Part shown: in pieces, positions 11,537 through 22,104 of the stretch
How positions within the stretch are numbered: the first letter of the stretch is position 1
Layout of the letters: every line of letters starts with the position of its first letter
NCBI GenBank assembly: GCA_958510875.1
Contig: OY294067.1
Location: forward strand, 259,471,736 to 259,535,735
Direction of reading: 5' to 3'
From: Endomychus coccineus
Taxonomy: Eukaryota > Arthropoda > Insecta > Coleoptera > Endomychidae
DNA length: 64,000 nt
The notes under the pieces: generated by a model
Database searches by the model: none
Seen by the model: only the letters and a program-made list of their open reading frames with translations
Told to the model about the DNA's origin: nothing
Made by a program: the position numbers and the translations under genes

Positions 11537-11886
11537 AAGGTTAGCTTAGATTAGAAACAAAGGGGGTACAATATACAATCATCATTGGTTATTACGAGAG
11601 TGTTAAGATTAGCACGATGACAATATTTGCATTCTATATCACAAAGGTAGGTTAGGTTAGGTTAGAAACAGAGGAGGTACAATAAACAAGCATTATTTGT
11701 CATAATGAGAGTATTAAGATTAGCGCGATTAAAATAATTGCATTCTATATCTACAAAGTTAGGTTAGGTTAGAAACAAAGGGGGATACAATAAACAATCA
11801 TTATTGGTTATGATGAGAGTATTAAGATTAGCGTGATTAAAATAATTGCATTCTATATCAACAAAGTTAGGTTAGAAACAAAGGGT
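11537..11886. repeat. Tandem repeat of about 115 bp with TTAGG words
   Basis: Roughly three units. Each carries TTAG(G/A)TTAGAAACA, then a G-rich word with GGTACAATA or GATACAATA, then CAAT.ATTATTGGTTAT-like, GAGAGT.TTAAGATTAGC and TTGCATTCTATATC. At 11646-11664 the unit start expands to GGTAGGTTAGGTTAGGTTAG, and a shorter run sits at 11757-11772. TTAGG is the common insect telomere unit. The run is too short and too diverged to be a telomere, so I treat it as an interstitial repeat. Confidence 0.78.
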
Positions 11887-11983
11887 TATTGTCCTGACAA
11901 ACAAGTTCGTACCTGAGACTCAGTTTAGGTAGACCTTGAAAACACCTACTACATAGATGTACCAGGGTCGATAATTTTTGAAA

Positions 11984-12586
11984 CCAAAAAAAATAATAGT
12001 AGGATGAAACCCATTGGAAAAGGAAGAGAATATAACAAAGATGGAAGAAAAAATAATTTACGGGCGATCTGAGGTCGGGAAGTGGAAGGGGGTGAGTTTT
12101 TAAGTGTAAAAAACGGTTTATCTCAATTTCCGGCAAAACTACAAGTCCGATGGAAAAAAGTTAAATCGCAAAGTTGTAGGTGATGAAAAGATCTACAACT
12201 TTTGTATCCACACTTTTTTGACATAACCTCAAAATTTATGTGAAAAATTCGAATAACCAAGTTTTTGTTTTTTTATTTTTATCTTTTACAAAAAAATTTT
12301 TTTTTCACCAAATTTGGTGAAGGCTTACCTTTTTATGTCCCAAACACACTGTAATTTTTTTGATTTAAAATATTCATTTTTTCACCTTATTTTGACTTAA
12401 TATCGAAAAAGCACCCTAATTATCAATCGAAAATTCTCGCGTCAAAATATCTGCTTTTTTAAAAAAGTCGGTGGGCTTTCTGTTCGTTCAAATCTCTACT
12501 TTCTGATGGTGTAAGAAAATACACTATGGCATAAAATGCACAGAAACGAAAAAAACTCGAATCCGAAAATCATTATGTACAATTTT
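11984..12586 (+). repeat. Left long terminal inverted repeat
   Basis: This arm pairs with 13292-13905. It has AT-rich tracts (TTTTTTACAAAAAAATTTTTT-like) and no convincing protein motif. The frame at 11867-12136 on the minus strand overlaps its outer part and is a chance frame. Confidence 0.85.
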
Positions 12587-12825
12587 GTAGACGGGATTTA
12601 AAGGGGATTTCATCTAAGAAATGTGACTGCTGCTATTTTTTTCAGTAAAAAAGTTGATTTATTAGATTCTAATTACATTTATGTCATAGAAAATCTCATA
12701 ATATATAAATATACATGTGAATCGTACTATTGAATTTAGATACTTTACATTGATTACGTTATTCATTATAATATTTTTAAAAACATTAATCTTGTTATTT
12801 ATAAATACCTAATCTTGATTTATAA

Positions 12826-13263
12826 TCACTTATCTATTAGTTTTTGTCTCTTTGATGGCATTTCTTCATCGTTAGATTCGACAAGCCTTCCCGATTCTAT
12901 TAGATCTTCGAAATCTTCAAGACTACCTTCGTCTCCAATATTATTTTCAGTCTGCATTGGTTCTTCATCCACAATTTCATCTGAATCATCAACTTCCTCG
13001 TAACGTTTTTCTTCCACATTGAAGCATTTTTCAGAACCATGACATTTTGAACATAAATTTGTGCATTTTAAACAATGTTTTCGGCACCCACATTTTAAAC
13101 TGTTACATCCAGTTTCACAGCTGCAGCAAATACTTTTGAGCAATATTTCCGGAATTAATTCCTTTTCTGTAAATTTGGGCATAATGCCACGTTGATGTTG
13201 CTTTCCGCCCCAATCTGTGGCTGTCAGCTCGTTACCCAGCCAAGTTTGAAGCTTTTCGAGTAT
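12826..13263 (-). CDS. Cysteine-rich (CXC/tesmin-like) C-terminal protein fragment
   Basis: The first ATG gives 118 aa (13182 down to 12826), but the frame stays open to about 13263 and the extra upstream residues (LTATDWGGKQHQRGIMPKF) look conserved. This is therefore probably the last exon or 3' end of a longer protein. In the 118-aa form Cys lie at 19, 20, 22, 26, 31, 33, 37, 40, 44, 47 and 53, in a CxC...CxCRKHCLxC...CxxC...CFN layout like a single CXC repeat, which binds zinc. An acidic tail and a basic KRQK near the end follow. From memory, arthropod genomes contain many uncharacterised proteins ending in W-G...P...LL..I.C.C...C.C-type modules, several element-borne. No stops interrupt it, unlike most coding relics here. 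Function unknown; it may be the 3' end of the element's own transposase or a captured exon. Confidence 0.55.
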   Translation of the reverse strand: MLEKLQTWLGNELTATDWGGKQHQRGIMPKFTEKELIPEILLKSICCSCETGCNSLKCGCRKHCLKCTNLCSKCHGSEKCFNVEEKRYEEVDDSDEIVDEEPMQTENNIGDEGSLEDFEDLIESGRLVESNDEEMPSKRQKLIDK

Positions 13264-13291
13264 TTAAAATATAAATTTTTATAAATAGCTC

Positions 13292-13905
13292 AAAATTGTA
13301 CATACAGATTTTCGGATTCGAGTTTGTTTCGTTTCTTTGCATTTTTTGAGAACATTCACCATAGTAATGTATATTTTTTTCACACCATCAGAAAGTAGAG
13401 ATTTCAACGAACAAATAGCTTACCGACTTTTTTAAAAAAGCAGATATTTTGACGTGAGAATTTTTGAGTGAAAATTAGGGTGCTTTTTCGATATTAAGTC
13501 AAAATAAGGTGAAAAATAGATATTTTAAATCAAAAAAATCAGTGTGTTGAGGACATAAGTAAGTAAGCTTTCACCAAATTTCGTAAGAAATTTTTTTTTT
13601 GCAAAAGAAAAATAAAAAACAAAAAACTTGGTTATTTGAATTTTTCACATAAATTTTGAAGTTATGTGAAAAAAGTGTGGATAAAAAAGTTGTAGATCTT
13701 TTTATTATCTACAACTTTGCTATTTAACTTTTTTCCATCGGACTTGTAGTTTCGCCGGAAATCGAGATAAACCGTTTTTACCCTTAAAATCTCGCCCCTT
13801 TCCACTTCCGGAACTCAGATCGCGCGTAAATTATTTTTCCTTTCATTTTTGTTATTATCTCTTCTTTTTCCAATGGGTTTCATCCTACTATTATTTTTTT
13901 TCACT
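13292..13905 (-). repeat. Right long terminal inverted repeat
   Basis: Inverted partner of 11984-12586. It ends with CCAATGGGTTTCATCCTACT, matching the outer left arm in complement, after which similarity stops at about 13905-13910. Confidence 0.85.
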
Positions 13906-15533
13906 TTTTACCATTCTCAAAGGCTAAGAAAGGCAATTAATAGATGCCGGACTCAATTTACGTCGACCCGTTCTGAGTTATTAGATGTCGCGGAAATGCA
14001 GTTTTTTCCAGCGTGAAAGTGTTTTTGTATAATATTTCGTAACGCAAGGGTCAGTAATAAATGTAATTAAGCAATGTTATTATTGCCACCTTCATTGCTC
14101 GATAACATAGATCATAAAATAACATTATTTGGTGCGAATTGAGAATCAAAGAACATAATTATAAGGTTGATTTTCACTAATTTAATTTTTGGGAGAATTT
14201 AAGACCCATTTTGAGGAGAATTTCATTCACAGTGAACTTCTCATATAAAAGAATCTTTCGATGATCGACTGTGTGTCTCCTATAAAGTTGTAGTGAGTAT
14301 CAGGCTTCAATGAATCAAATATCTGCCTTAGTATTCTTCATAATTATTCATAACGAGAACAAACATGATAATAATAATGAAGAAAGATCTAAGAAAGAAT
14401 CTTAATAACCTTCAAGAAAGATGCGTGGAGAAGTGTAATTAAAGAATCTAGTGTGGAATATTATATAATAGAGTATACCTACATTATAATTTATTCAACG
14501 CTTTCATTATAATTCACATTTGCACAGTATTCAAATTTCAGCTTGATTGTTCATTGTTGAGATGCTAATTTATTTATTATTTTTAACGGTAATGTTATAC
14601 ATCTCTGAACATATGGTACTGGAGTACCTAGTCCGAATTACTGAATTGCCTTTACGACAAGGTTGAAAGACATGCCCAGTTCAAAGGTATCTACAGGAGT
14701 GGGTACCCGCATACATTTACATAACCCAACAATTGTTACACCGCCAACTACTTCGTGAAATGTCATTTGAATGTGTTGATGTGGACTCATTCATCTTAAT
14801 TTGCCTTTTTGTCTGTAGAACCGTAGGAATGTATTTATCAGAATATTGATCTTGGAACGAGGAATTCATAAGCGGCGCAGTTGAATAAACGCGTTCTGTT
14901 TATTTTTTAACTGATGTACCGTACTATATTTTACCAACTGGTTGTATTATGGTTTTTATGAATATTTTTTAAAGGAATACTGAAGAATGACTATGAAACT
15001 TGTTTGCATTTGAATGAACAACTCATACCGGTTAATCTTCAAAAAATATCTAGATTCAATGTGGGAATGGACGGTTTGGACTCTTTGCAATGTTCAAAGA
15101 ACTTTTCAGTCTTGCGTCAGTAAAGTGAATTTTCATCCAAAATTGAGATTTCTGATTAGTACATAATATTATACATTTAGTAAAAGAAAAGTAATATTTA
15201 TTAATATCTTAGTGTATGAGGTGCTTTCAACAACATTTATATAAGTAAAAGTTACTTGTTCAAAAATATTGATGGTTCTTCTATTGTATTCAACTCACGA
15301 TCGAATTATTAAAAAAAAAATAATAACACTGCCAGGTGTAAAACAGTAGTTATGATGTTTGACTAATTCGAGAATTGAAGTGATATTTTGAATTTGAAAT
15401 TGTGTGAACGGGGATAAATTTTAGTAGTATTTTAGTAGTATATGAGCTGGCTTAGAAATAAATGAAATATTGTTTATGTTTTAAAATAGAAATGAACAAA
15501 ATTTCCTTCCTAGATATATTTGTGAAAATATAA
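13906..15533. other. AT-rich DNA, nothing recognised
   Basis: No frame above 60 codons, no RNA gene and no clear repeat was seen between the long-TIR element and PLE copy B. Confidence 0.4.
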
Positions 15534-15599
15534 GATATTGTTAGATTATATATAAATTCTCGTGAAATAGGTCACACTAAAACATATGCTTTTTATTCT

Positions 15600-15643
15600 C
15601 GTCTTTACGTACGTTTCGGTCTCACGACCTTCATCAGAAGATA
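15600..15643 (-). ncRNA. Hammerhead ribozyme, PLE B left end (core intact)
   Basis: On the minus strand: stem I 5' side AUCUU, core CUGAUGA, one extra A, stem II GGUC-GUGA-GACC, core GAAAC, a very short stem III (ACGUACGU, two pairs plus a small loop), then AAGACG as the stem I 3' side. UCUU pairs with AAGA (4 bp). All invariant core bases are present. Tiny stem III is typical of type I hammerheads in PLEs, which are thought to act as dimers. Activity is inferred, not shown. Confidence 0.78.
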
Positions 15644-15652
15644 AATCAATGT

Positions 15653-16178
15653 GTGAAAGTCATTTTGGCATTGAGTATTATCAAAAAACATTGGGCAGAG
15701 ATTGAAAACCACACACCTCTAGATCAATCTGGATTTATAAATGCAGTAAAGTTTGAGAAATGTTTGAAAAAGTATGATATAAATGTTGCGCATAAGCCTA
15801 CTAATTGTGTTGGAAAAGATTTTCCAAATCTAAAACCTTTATTATCTAAAGAGAAACAAAACCAGACGGTATACAAATTAAAATGTTTAGATTGCGATGG
15901 GACTTCTACTGGAAGCAATATTAACATAAAAAAAATGTGTGGCCATAAGTATAGCACAAGAAACAAAAACTTAGGCAATTCCACCACCTTTGGTAAACAC
16001 TGCTTTGAGTATAACCATCAATTCAATTACAAAAATGTTAAAATTTTAGCTAAGGAAATCAATTATTATGGAATATCTATTCTGGAGACGATCCACATAA
16101 AACGTGGCTCCAAGTCTGTAAATTAGAGAACAGACATTCAATCAATAAGTCAGATTTGTACTAATTTAATTAATTAAA
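15653..16178 (+). pseudogene. PLE fused RT-remnant / GIY-YIG endonuclease
   Basis: A 157-codon frame (15653-16126) is open. Residues about 5-31 are an RT piece. From residue 35 it is the linker and GIY-YIG nuclease: VYKLKCLDCDGTSTG at 73-87 (the second box Y is replaced by S), CGHKYSTR, a HC...H cluster near 115-122, and SILETIHI with the probable catalytic Glu at about 145. A TAG at 16124-16126 cuts off some 17 residues still present in copy A; the ancestral stop would be near 16178. Neighbouring ribozymes at both ends belong to the same copy. Without RT it could not move alone; whether the nuclease piece folds is unknown. Confidence 0.8.
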
Positions 16179-16577
16179 ACGCTTGCAAATTCCTACATGC
16201 GTCTTGATAACGTGAAAAACATATTTTAGGTAGAATGCTCAAATTGCAATATTTCTAATAAGGTCTGACAACCTTTCCCTATTACCTCATACATTTTTAG
16301 CATCTGTTTCGAAAGTGGATACTTGAGCGTTGTATTCTTTTGTTTCAGTCGTATACAAACTTTGTTTGACATGACTTCGTATATTATAAGAAAATTGCAA
16401 AGCAGTGGATTCTTGATACATATTCATATACATAAAATATTGATATAATTTCCATTACTCGTATTTCTGTTTGCTTCGGCGACGTGGGCATTTTTAATTG
16501 AAATTAGTGCGATGTGCGATAAGGACACTTTGTGTTTGATACAATTAGTTTTGAGAAATCCCGTCTTAGACATTGAT

Positions 16578-16622
16578 ACGTCTTCTGATGATGGTCGTGA
16601 GACCGAAACGTACTTAAAGACG
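16578..16622 (+). ncRNA. Hammerhead ribozyme, PLE B right end (core intact)
   Basis: Stem I is perfect over six pairs (CGUCUU with AAGACG). The core is CUGAUGA, extra U, stem II GGUC-GUGA-GACC, GAAAC. Stem III is ACGUACUUA rather than ACGUACGUA, which weakens the two-pair stem. It is the best preserved stem I/core combination in the window. A 5' cut here would define the RNA start or monomer boundary of the element. Confidence 0.8.
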
Positions 16623-16707
16623 AAAATAATAGTGTTACCTATTCCCCGACGATTTATTTATAAATTGATACCTGAATCAAGAATCATTATTGATGATATT
16701 GTTAGAT

Positions 16708-17640
16708 GATTAAATTATGTTTAGTTTTCCGCAATTGATTTTTTATTTCTCCATTCTCGAATTTCATTCGAAAGCCCTATTAGAAATTGTGGCACAAGGT
16801 AGTTGCAACATCTTTGTCCTATTGTGTTTTTTCCTCTCCATATTACAGATCGGTTATCTGAGTTTGTTCGAATAGAATTTAGCTATGAAATTGAATTAAA
16901 ACATTGGTTATATGCACGGTGTTTGTAATAAGTAACTCAATTATGTTTAATCCTTCAGAGACTGTATATAATCGATTAGTGAGAAATAGTAAGTTTCTAA
17001 AAATAAATTTAAATAATTTGTTTTGATCTATAAATAGTGTTCCAAGTGTGTTATATTCTACATCTCAATACGTCATTGGAGGGTTACATAGTTACATTGG
17101 ATTAATTAATTCGTGGTCTCATGATATGAACGCATAATGCTGCAGAATTTACAAGAAGAACTACGTACTCTGTGATACCCTGAAAGTAGGGTCGATTCTG
17201 TGTCAATGATTTTGACAGGTCTCCGTTCTATTGAGGTATAAATATTCACTATTTGTGCCACTGTAGAGCTCGAGAAGGCAACAAAGATGACCAGAGCTTG
17301 ATTGTGTTGTTACTGGTCGATCTAGACTTCAGAAAACTCACCTTTGCATAATAGGTCAATCTGTAGATAATAAGTAGTTTTTTGTTGACATTAGGACAAG
17401 ACTAACTGAAGTGACTTTCTGGAAGGTAGTAAAGTAACAAGAAACCCAACCTATATCAAGTTACTGCCGTAAGTGGATATTGGAGTGAGTGTCAGAGCAG
17501 CACATCGTTAGATGGTACAACCAACCACAGAGTCTTACTTTTTTCTCTTTCAAAACAATACCATGCGTCTGGCTCGCTCTAACTCACAAGACTCTGCTAT
17601 ACACTGCTCGATCTGACTCAATCTGCTTAGAAGGGGAAGA
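16708..17640. other. Nothing firmly recognised
   Basis: AT-rich. A stretch at about 17280-17500 has faint RT-like words (LLLVDL.FRK on the plus strand), but too many stops and no second motif, so it is not called. Confidence 0.3.
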
Positions 17641-17644
17641 TCGC

Positions 17645-17990
17645 ACACTTTTCTGATGAATTCGTAAGTGTGTCATCACCAACTAGATGAATAGCTACTT
17701 GTCGAATAGAGTCTCAGAGCTTCAGCGTATGTTTGGGAGTTGAACTCCAAACTCCTCTGGGGCATGTCGGATATGTGCTTTGGGAATGGAAAATAAGGGA
17801 GTACCTTCAATAATTTTTTTGTTCAATTGTTCATATGTCATATCAACAAGTTATATAGTAAGGTTGACATATCATGCGAAGTAAACCACTATGGGCAATT
17901 AAACTAATTCAGCAAGGTTACATTATTGTGGTCCATCATTGAATCTCACCATTGATCTTAATTGATGACATGGGAAGGAAGTATCAATAA
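17645..17990 (-). repeat. Dispersed repeat with LINE tail, inverted match to 4.6-4.98 kb
   Basis: The reverse complement aligns with 4615-4980 over most of its length. Shared words include AAGCACATATCCGACATGCCC, the LINE-like TCCCAAACATACGCTGAAGC region, CATATGTCATATCAACA-like, and TTGATGACATGGGAAG-like at the far end. It encodes the same LINE RT-tail residues as the copy near 4.9 kb. The two copies lie about 13 kb apart in opposite orientation, so they may be one mosaic repeat family. Confidence 0.7.
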
Positions 17991-19660
17991 GGTGTGATCT
18001 CTCTAAGAAGGAGAAGTATTTATAGACTACGATAGAGTATTATAATTAGTTGGTATAGTTAGTCAGTTAGTCTAATTCAGTCTGAGTCTGAATTTCAATT
18101 AATTTATATACGTTGATGTTCTTCAGTCTTATGACTGTACCTGTTATTAAATGTATTCTCAATACCAATCACACCCATCATGAAGCTTGACCCTTTACAT
18201 TTTTCTTGGCGATCTACTGCGAGATCTAATACTTCCCGTACTTGTTGAGGCACGGAACAAAAAATGAAATTTCTGATGATACCGAGCACGGTTATTGATT
18301 GTTGCCAGCTTCAATGTTCAAGGTATGGTAGATGCTCCTAGCTCTTAGCGGTTGTACATTCAGTTCTTTTTTTTAGGATTCCATAATCCCTTCCTGAATA
18401 AACTAAATAAACAGAAACGTTCAATCAACAATACAACCAAAAAAATAATCTATTCATATCACAAAATAAATTTAATATCCACATGTTCATAGAATTGATT
18501 TTCAAATTAAAAATACACACACACAGACAAAGAGAAGCATTTGAATTCGTCTTTGTTGCTTCTTTAGGTGAAATATTTCAAACATTTTTGTTAACCTTTA
18601 TATCACATATCAGCGTTTAAAATGACATTAAAGTGGTACCTCCACGTATTACATATTGTAAAATAATGATAACGAATAACGTTTTGAAGAATTGATTCAT
18701 TTGACTAATCAATACGTATTCTGATTTGAATTCAAAAGATGTTATATTGAATAGAATTCCGTTCTCGCGATCATTGTAAAGTCGGACAATTAATAGGCTC
18801 GTTCAAACAGCCAGAGACATTGTTCTAAATAACATATGTTAGCAGTAATTCATGTTAGATAATGCAACATTGTGCAGAGCGGATTGTAAAGCGGTTTCCT
18901 ATTTTTGTTTTGGCAACAAGGAGACAATGAATTATGGTCATGGCTAGACCATTAGCGATACAGCATGTAACATTTACTGCATTACACTGGCTTGTTTATC
19001 ATTCTTTTGTAACCAGTGGATATGATTTGTACTGTATTTGTCTGGCGCCTTTCAACTATTAAAATCACGCTAGTTTCTGTGAATTTAGCGGAAGTTGCGT
19101 GTTCGAAGTGATAATAAGTATCATTGACACGAAGATTTATTGGAAGAAACCACTGTTAGGATCTTTCAGCTTTTCGACCGACATTATCGTATCATCAGGT
19201 CCTGCACCAATTTTATAAGATGGCCATAAAGATCATTCTGAAACCCTTGCTACGGGGTTCAAATACAATCCGGCTAATACTTCATCCAAATCAGTCTGAA
19301 GTCGAAAACTCAATCATAACTCGGAGCTGCATTGCCAAATTTATGAAAATATTCTAATTAATTAACCATTCTTAGTTTTAAGGATGGATAAATTGAGTTT
19401 TTTTGGCTTTCAGAGCAGCAGAAAAACCTTTACATCTGTTATAGGAAACTGAATCGAGGAATTGGAAGATACAAGAAGAAAGGAATATATCCAATTTCAT
19501 TTCTGTAGACAAAATCATAATATTTTGGATACTTTCAAGGAAATATACAGCTATCTTCTTGAGTTAAAAGGTAATAAGAGGATTGATGACAATCGAAAAT
19601 GATGCATATACAAGTTTGAATTCAATCACCTTTTCCCACAGCCTGAAAATTCAGACACCA
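17991..19660. other. AT-rich DNA, nothing firmly recognised
   Basis: No gene recognised. Near 19161-19204 the minus strand shows CUGAUGA and a GAAA word separated by a short hairpin-like segment, a possible hammerhead-like motif that is listed among the findings. Confidence 0.3.
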
Positions 19661-20430
19661 GGCCAAACTCAATTACCCTCATATTTTGCCAACAATTCAA
19701 CAAAAAATCATGTCAGTCTAATTTGAATATGATAATAAGACCACGTCTATCAAATGTTTAAAAAAGGGCTCTCGAATTCATTTATCCACAAGAATAATGA
19801 ATGAGAATGTTCAATTCAAGTTATTATTTAGATTAGAAGAGGAAAGTAGTAACGTATCACGTGAAGTTATTTTCAAATACGGAAAAAACCTAGTAGAAAC
19901 ATTTAAAGATTCAACAACATATATTTCTACTAAATATAAAGTTCTTATAAGACCAGTACAACTTCAAGATCCTACCACAATTCGATGATGAAAAAATTCA
20001 GTCCATCCGTTTCAAAACCATTGCACTTCATATAAATTGGCGAGTCAAATGTAACACGTTGCACATCGCATTAACAACTGGCGTTTAAGACTTCGAAATT
20101 CACATTGAAATTGAACATCTGGAGACCTAGATTCTTATAGTTACAGAAGAAGTCCTAGCAGACGTTTTGAATTCCCAGAGATTTGAACAATGAAAAGCAT
20201 ATAATGAGTACTCTACATTGATGGAATTCCTCAAAACGTTCGAAAATTGAGTTTCAATGAATATACTTATGAAAGATATTACAAATATTGATCACGTCAA
20301 AGTCAAATGAGGGCTAAAATTATGGTTGGTAAAGGTTGATAGATCTTTGGATGTTGCTGACTCTCACCAAAACTCTGTGACAACTTTTATTGCAATCACT
20401 TCGAAGCTAAACGTCACATATAAGCTCTTT
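19661..20430 (+). repeat. Unknown ~700-bp repeat, copy 1
   Basis: This matches 22105-22770 in the same orientation. Shared stretches include ATGAATGA.AATGTTC.ATTC, GTACAACTTCAAGATCCTAC, ACACGTT.CACATCGCATTA, GAGTTTCAATGAATATACTT and GGTTGATAG.TCTTTGGAT. The plus frame 19797-19988 (63 aa, FKLLFRLEEESSNVSREVIF) is open here but broken in copy 2, which suggests an old coding ancestor. I do not recognise the protein. A third partial copy (CTCATATTTTGCC.ACAATTC) lies near 20705-20785. Confidence 0.65.
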
Positions 20431-20633
20431 GTGCCCCTTCTCCCTTTTTCTAAAAAAAAGGAAGGGAAAATAACAAATATACTTTGAATTTTATCTAAGA
20501 ATAATCAACATATTCTGATTATTATAAATAATTTGTTATTTAAACGTAATTAATAGTAAATATATCTCATAATATATTATATACCAATAAATATTGTTGC
20601 AACCCTTGAAATTAACATTTTGATTTTCTCGTT

Positions 20634-20666
20634 CGCCCCCCCGCACCCAGGGGCTTGCGGGGGCGT
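20634..20666. repeat. GC-rich hairpin
   Basis: CGCCCCCCCGC pairs with GCGGGGGCG around a short loop containing CCAGGGGC. It is a sharp GC island in strongly AT-rich surroundings. Function unknown; it could be part of an element terminus or an unstable hairpin. Confidence 0.6.
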
Positions 20667-20704
20667 TATCTACGTCACTGGATACAGTGCTTCCACAAGC
20701 CATT

Positions 20705-20785
20705 TACGTACCCTCATATTTTGCCCACAATTCATCAAAAAATGATGTCAAACCACATCTAACAAATGTTTCAAGACTTTTTTTT
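20705..20785 (+). repeat. Unknown repeat, short third copy
   Basis: ACCCTCATATTTTGCC(C/A)ACAATTCA matches the beginning of the 19.66-kb copy and ends after CAAATGTTT. Confidence 0.6.
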
Positions 20786-22104
20786 CTTCCTTCAAATCGA
20801 ACCAAACAGATATTACTTGCTGATTAAATATCAGGAACAGGAATTATAAATGTCTACTTGATTTGATATAGTGATTAAGGATGTAGTTTTTAATCATTTA
20901 CACCCCAACCCTAATTACATACCTATACCATAGTATTCAAGAAATTATATCTTTGTTGTACACAGTTATCAACTCATTATGAAGATACCTCCGTGTGGTG
21001 AAACAGTTTTTAATAGATAGTTAATAAAGTATATAATCTTGTTATCAATATTATCTTATCAAGATTAGTGGACCTAAAATTAAAGCTATTATAAGGTGAG
21101 GTAGGAAATATTATTCGAGGAAATTTGTTAGTGAATATTGGGCATCCTGAAACCCACATCATCAAATTCATATATGCATTAACGTTGGTCTAATATCTAC
21201 TAAGTTACTTCTTATATGGTGTTGCTTGTTGACAACCGTTTGATTATTATATGCATTCAATAAAAATATCATTTAATTTGTATGTTGTTAATAGACATCA
21301 AGTCGGGCGTCTAATCAAGTTCTGCACCGCCTACATAATATGTCTTCGGTTAATTATTGTAAACTTATTTTCAGGCTGTGGGAATCAATTTTACCAGAAA
21401 AAAAAATCAACTAACAATAATTAGATGCTGAAAACAATCTTGCGGTTTTACTGACCTGACAACCTTTGAAATCATCAAATTTTGATTACATCCTTAACAG
21501 CACAAGTTTGTATCAAATTGGCAATTAATCAAATCAACTCGCCGAGATTGTTAATCGTTCAAATATAGCCACTCCTCCACTTGGAATTGATAGATTGTTG
21601 TTACAGTTAGTCTGAACATAACAGCGAGGTCTTCTGATTACCCATTTTTGGAAACTCGTAGGTTGTGTGTATATATAATTGATTAGTACCATTAACACCT
21701 CAATTCACTGAATTGACCAAAAGTTCTTATATTAGCAAAGTTGACACATCAGAACTGGATTCACATGAGTATTGATTTCTTATCCATGGAATCGTACAAG
21801 CGCGTTCGATAGCGTCTAGTGATCATTAGGAATAGTACCTTCGTGAATTATATTCTGTGGTCAAATTGGAGAAAATTCAAATGATATTTTGGGAACAGAC
21901 AAACTCTTGGTGGCAGTACGTAGTAGATCATTGAGAATAAAATTTCCATAGATGTGATACAGCATGGTTTGAAAGTGGAATATAGTTAGCTGCTGGTGAT
22001 TTTCTTCCATGACGATATAAAACCAGAAATATTCCGATCATAGGTACTTCATCAAAAGTATTCTCTGGAAGGCTTTTCAACATGTCGATGACGTTGGTTA
22101 TTAA
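20786..22104. other. AT-rich DNA, nothing recognised
   Basis: No motif or repeat was recognised between the short third copy and copy 2 of the unknown repeat. Confidence 0.35.

Larger units (their letters stand above)
11984..13905. mobile_element. DNA element with ~600-bp terminal inverted repeats enclosing a CXC-like ORF
   Basis: The left arm 11984-12586 and right arm 13292-13905 are inverted copies. Landmarks in the left arm are AATAATAGTAGGATGAAACC at the outer end, then AAACGGTTTATCTC, CTACAAGTCCGATGG, GACTTAATATCGAAAAAGC and AATCTCTACTTTCTGATGG, with the inner end at ATGTACAATTTT. The right arm holds each of these in reverse order and complement with modest divergence. The ~700-bp centre contains one minus-strand cysteine-rich reading frame. 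Superfamily and target duplication could not be assigned by eye. Confidence 0.85.
15534..16707 (+). mobile_element. Penelope-like element copy B, internally deleted, 13-bp target duplications
   Basis: GATATTGTTAGAT occurs at 15534-15546 and 16695-16707 and brackets the unit. 15547-15650 is an inverted copy of the hammerhead end. It joins at about 15650 a plus-strand body that jumps from an RT segment (LALSIIKKHWAEIENHTPLD) straight into the GIY-YIG linker (KCLKKYDINVAH), so most of RT is deleted. The 3' region and terminus follow. The same layout as copy A, with a shorter inverted arm (~105 against ~360 bp), indicates that the join point differs between insertions. Confidence 0.88.

Noticed and set aside
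11646..11664. TTAGG run as a telomere
   Set aside because: Only about three units, inside a 115-bp non-telomeric tandem repeat.
12815..13003. 62-codon Ser-rich plus-strand frame
   Set aside because: Antisense shadow of the CXC-like frame's acidic tail.
17280..17500. Faint RT-like words on the plus strand
   Set aside because: Only one short similarity (LLLVDL.FRK), multiple stops and no second motif in order.
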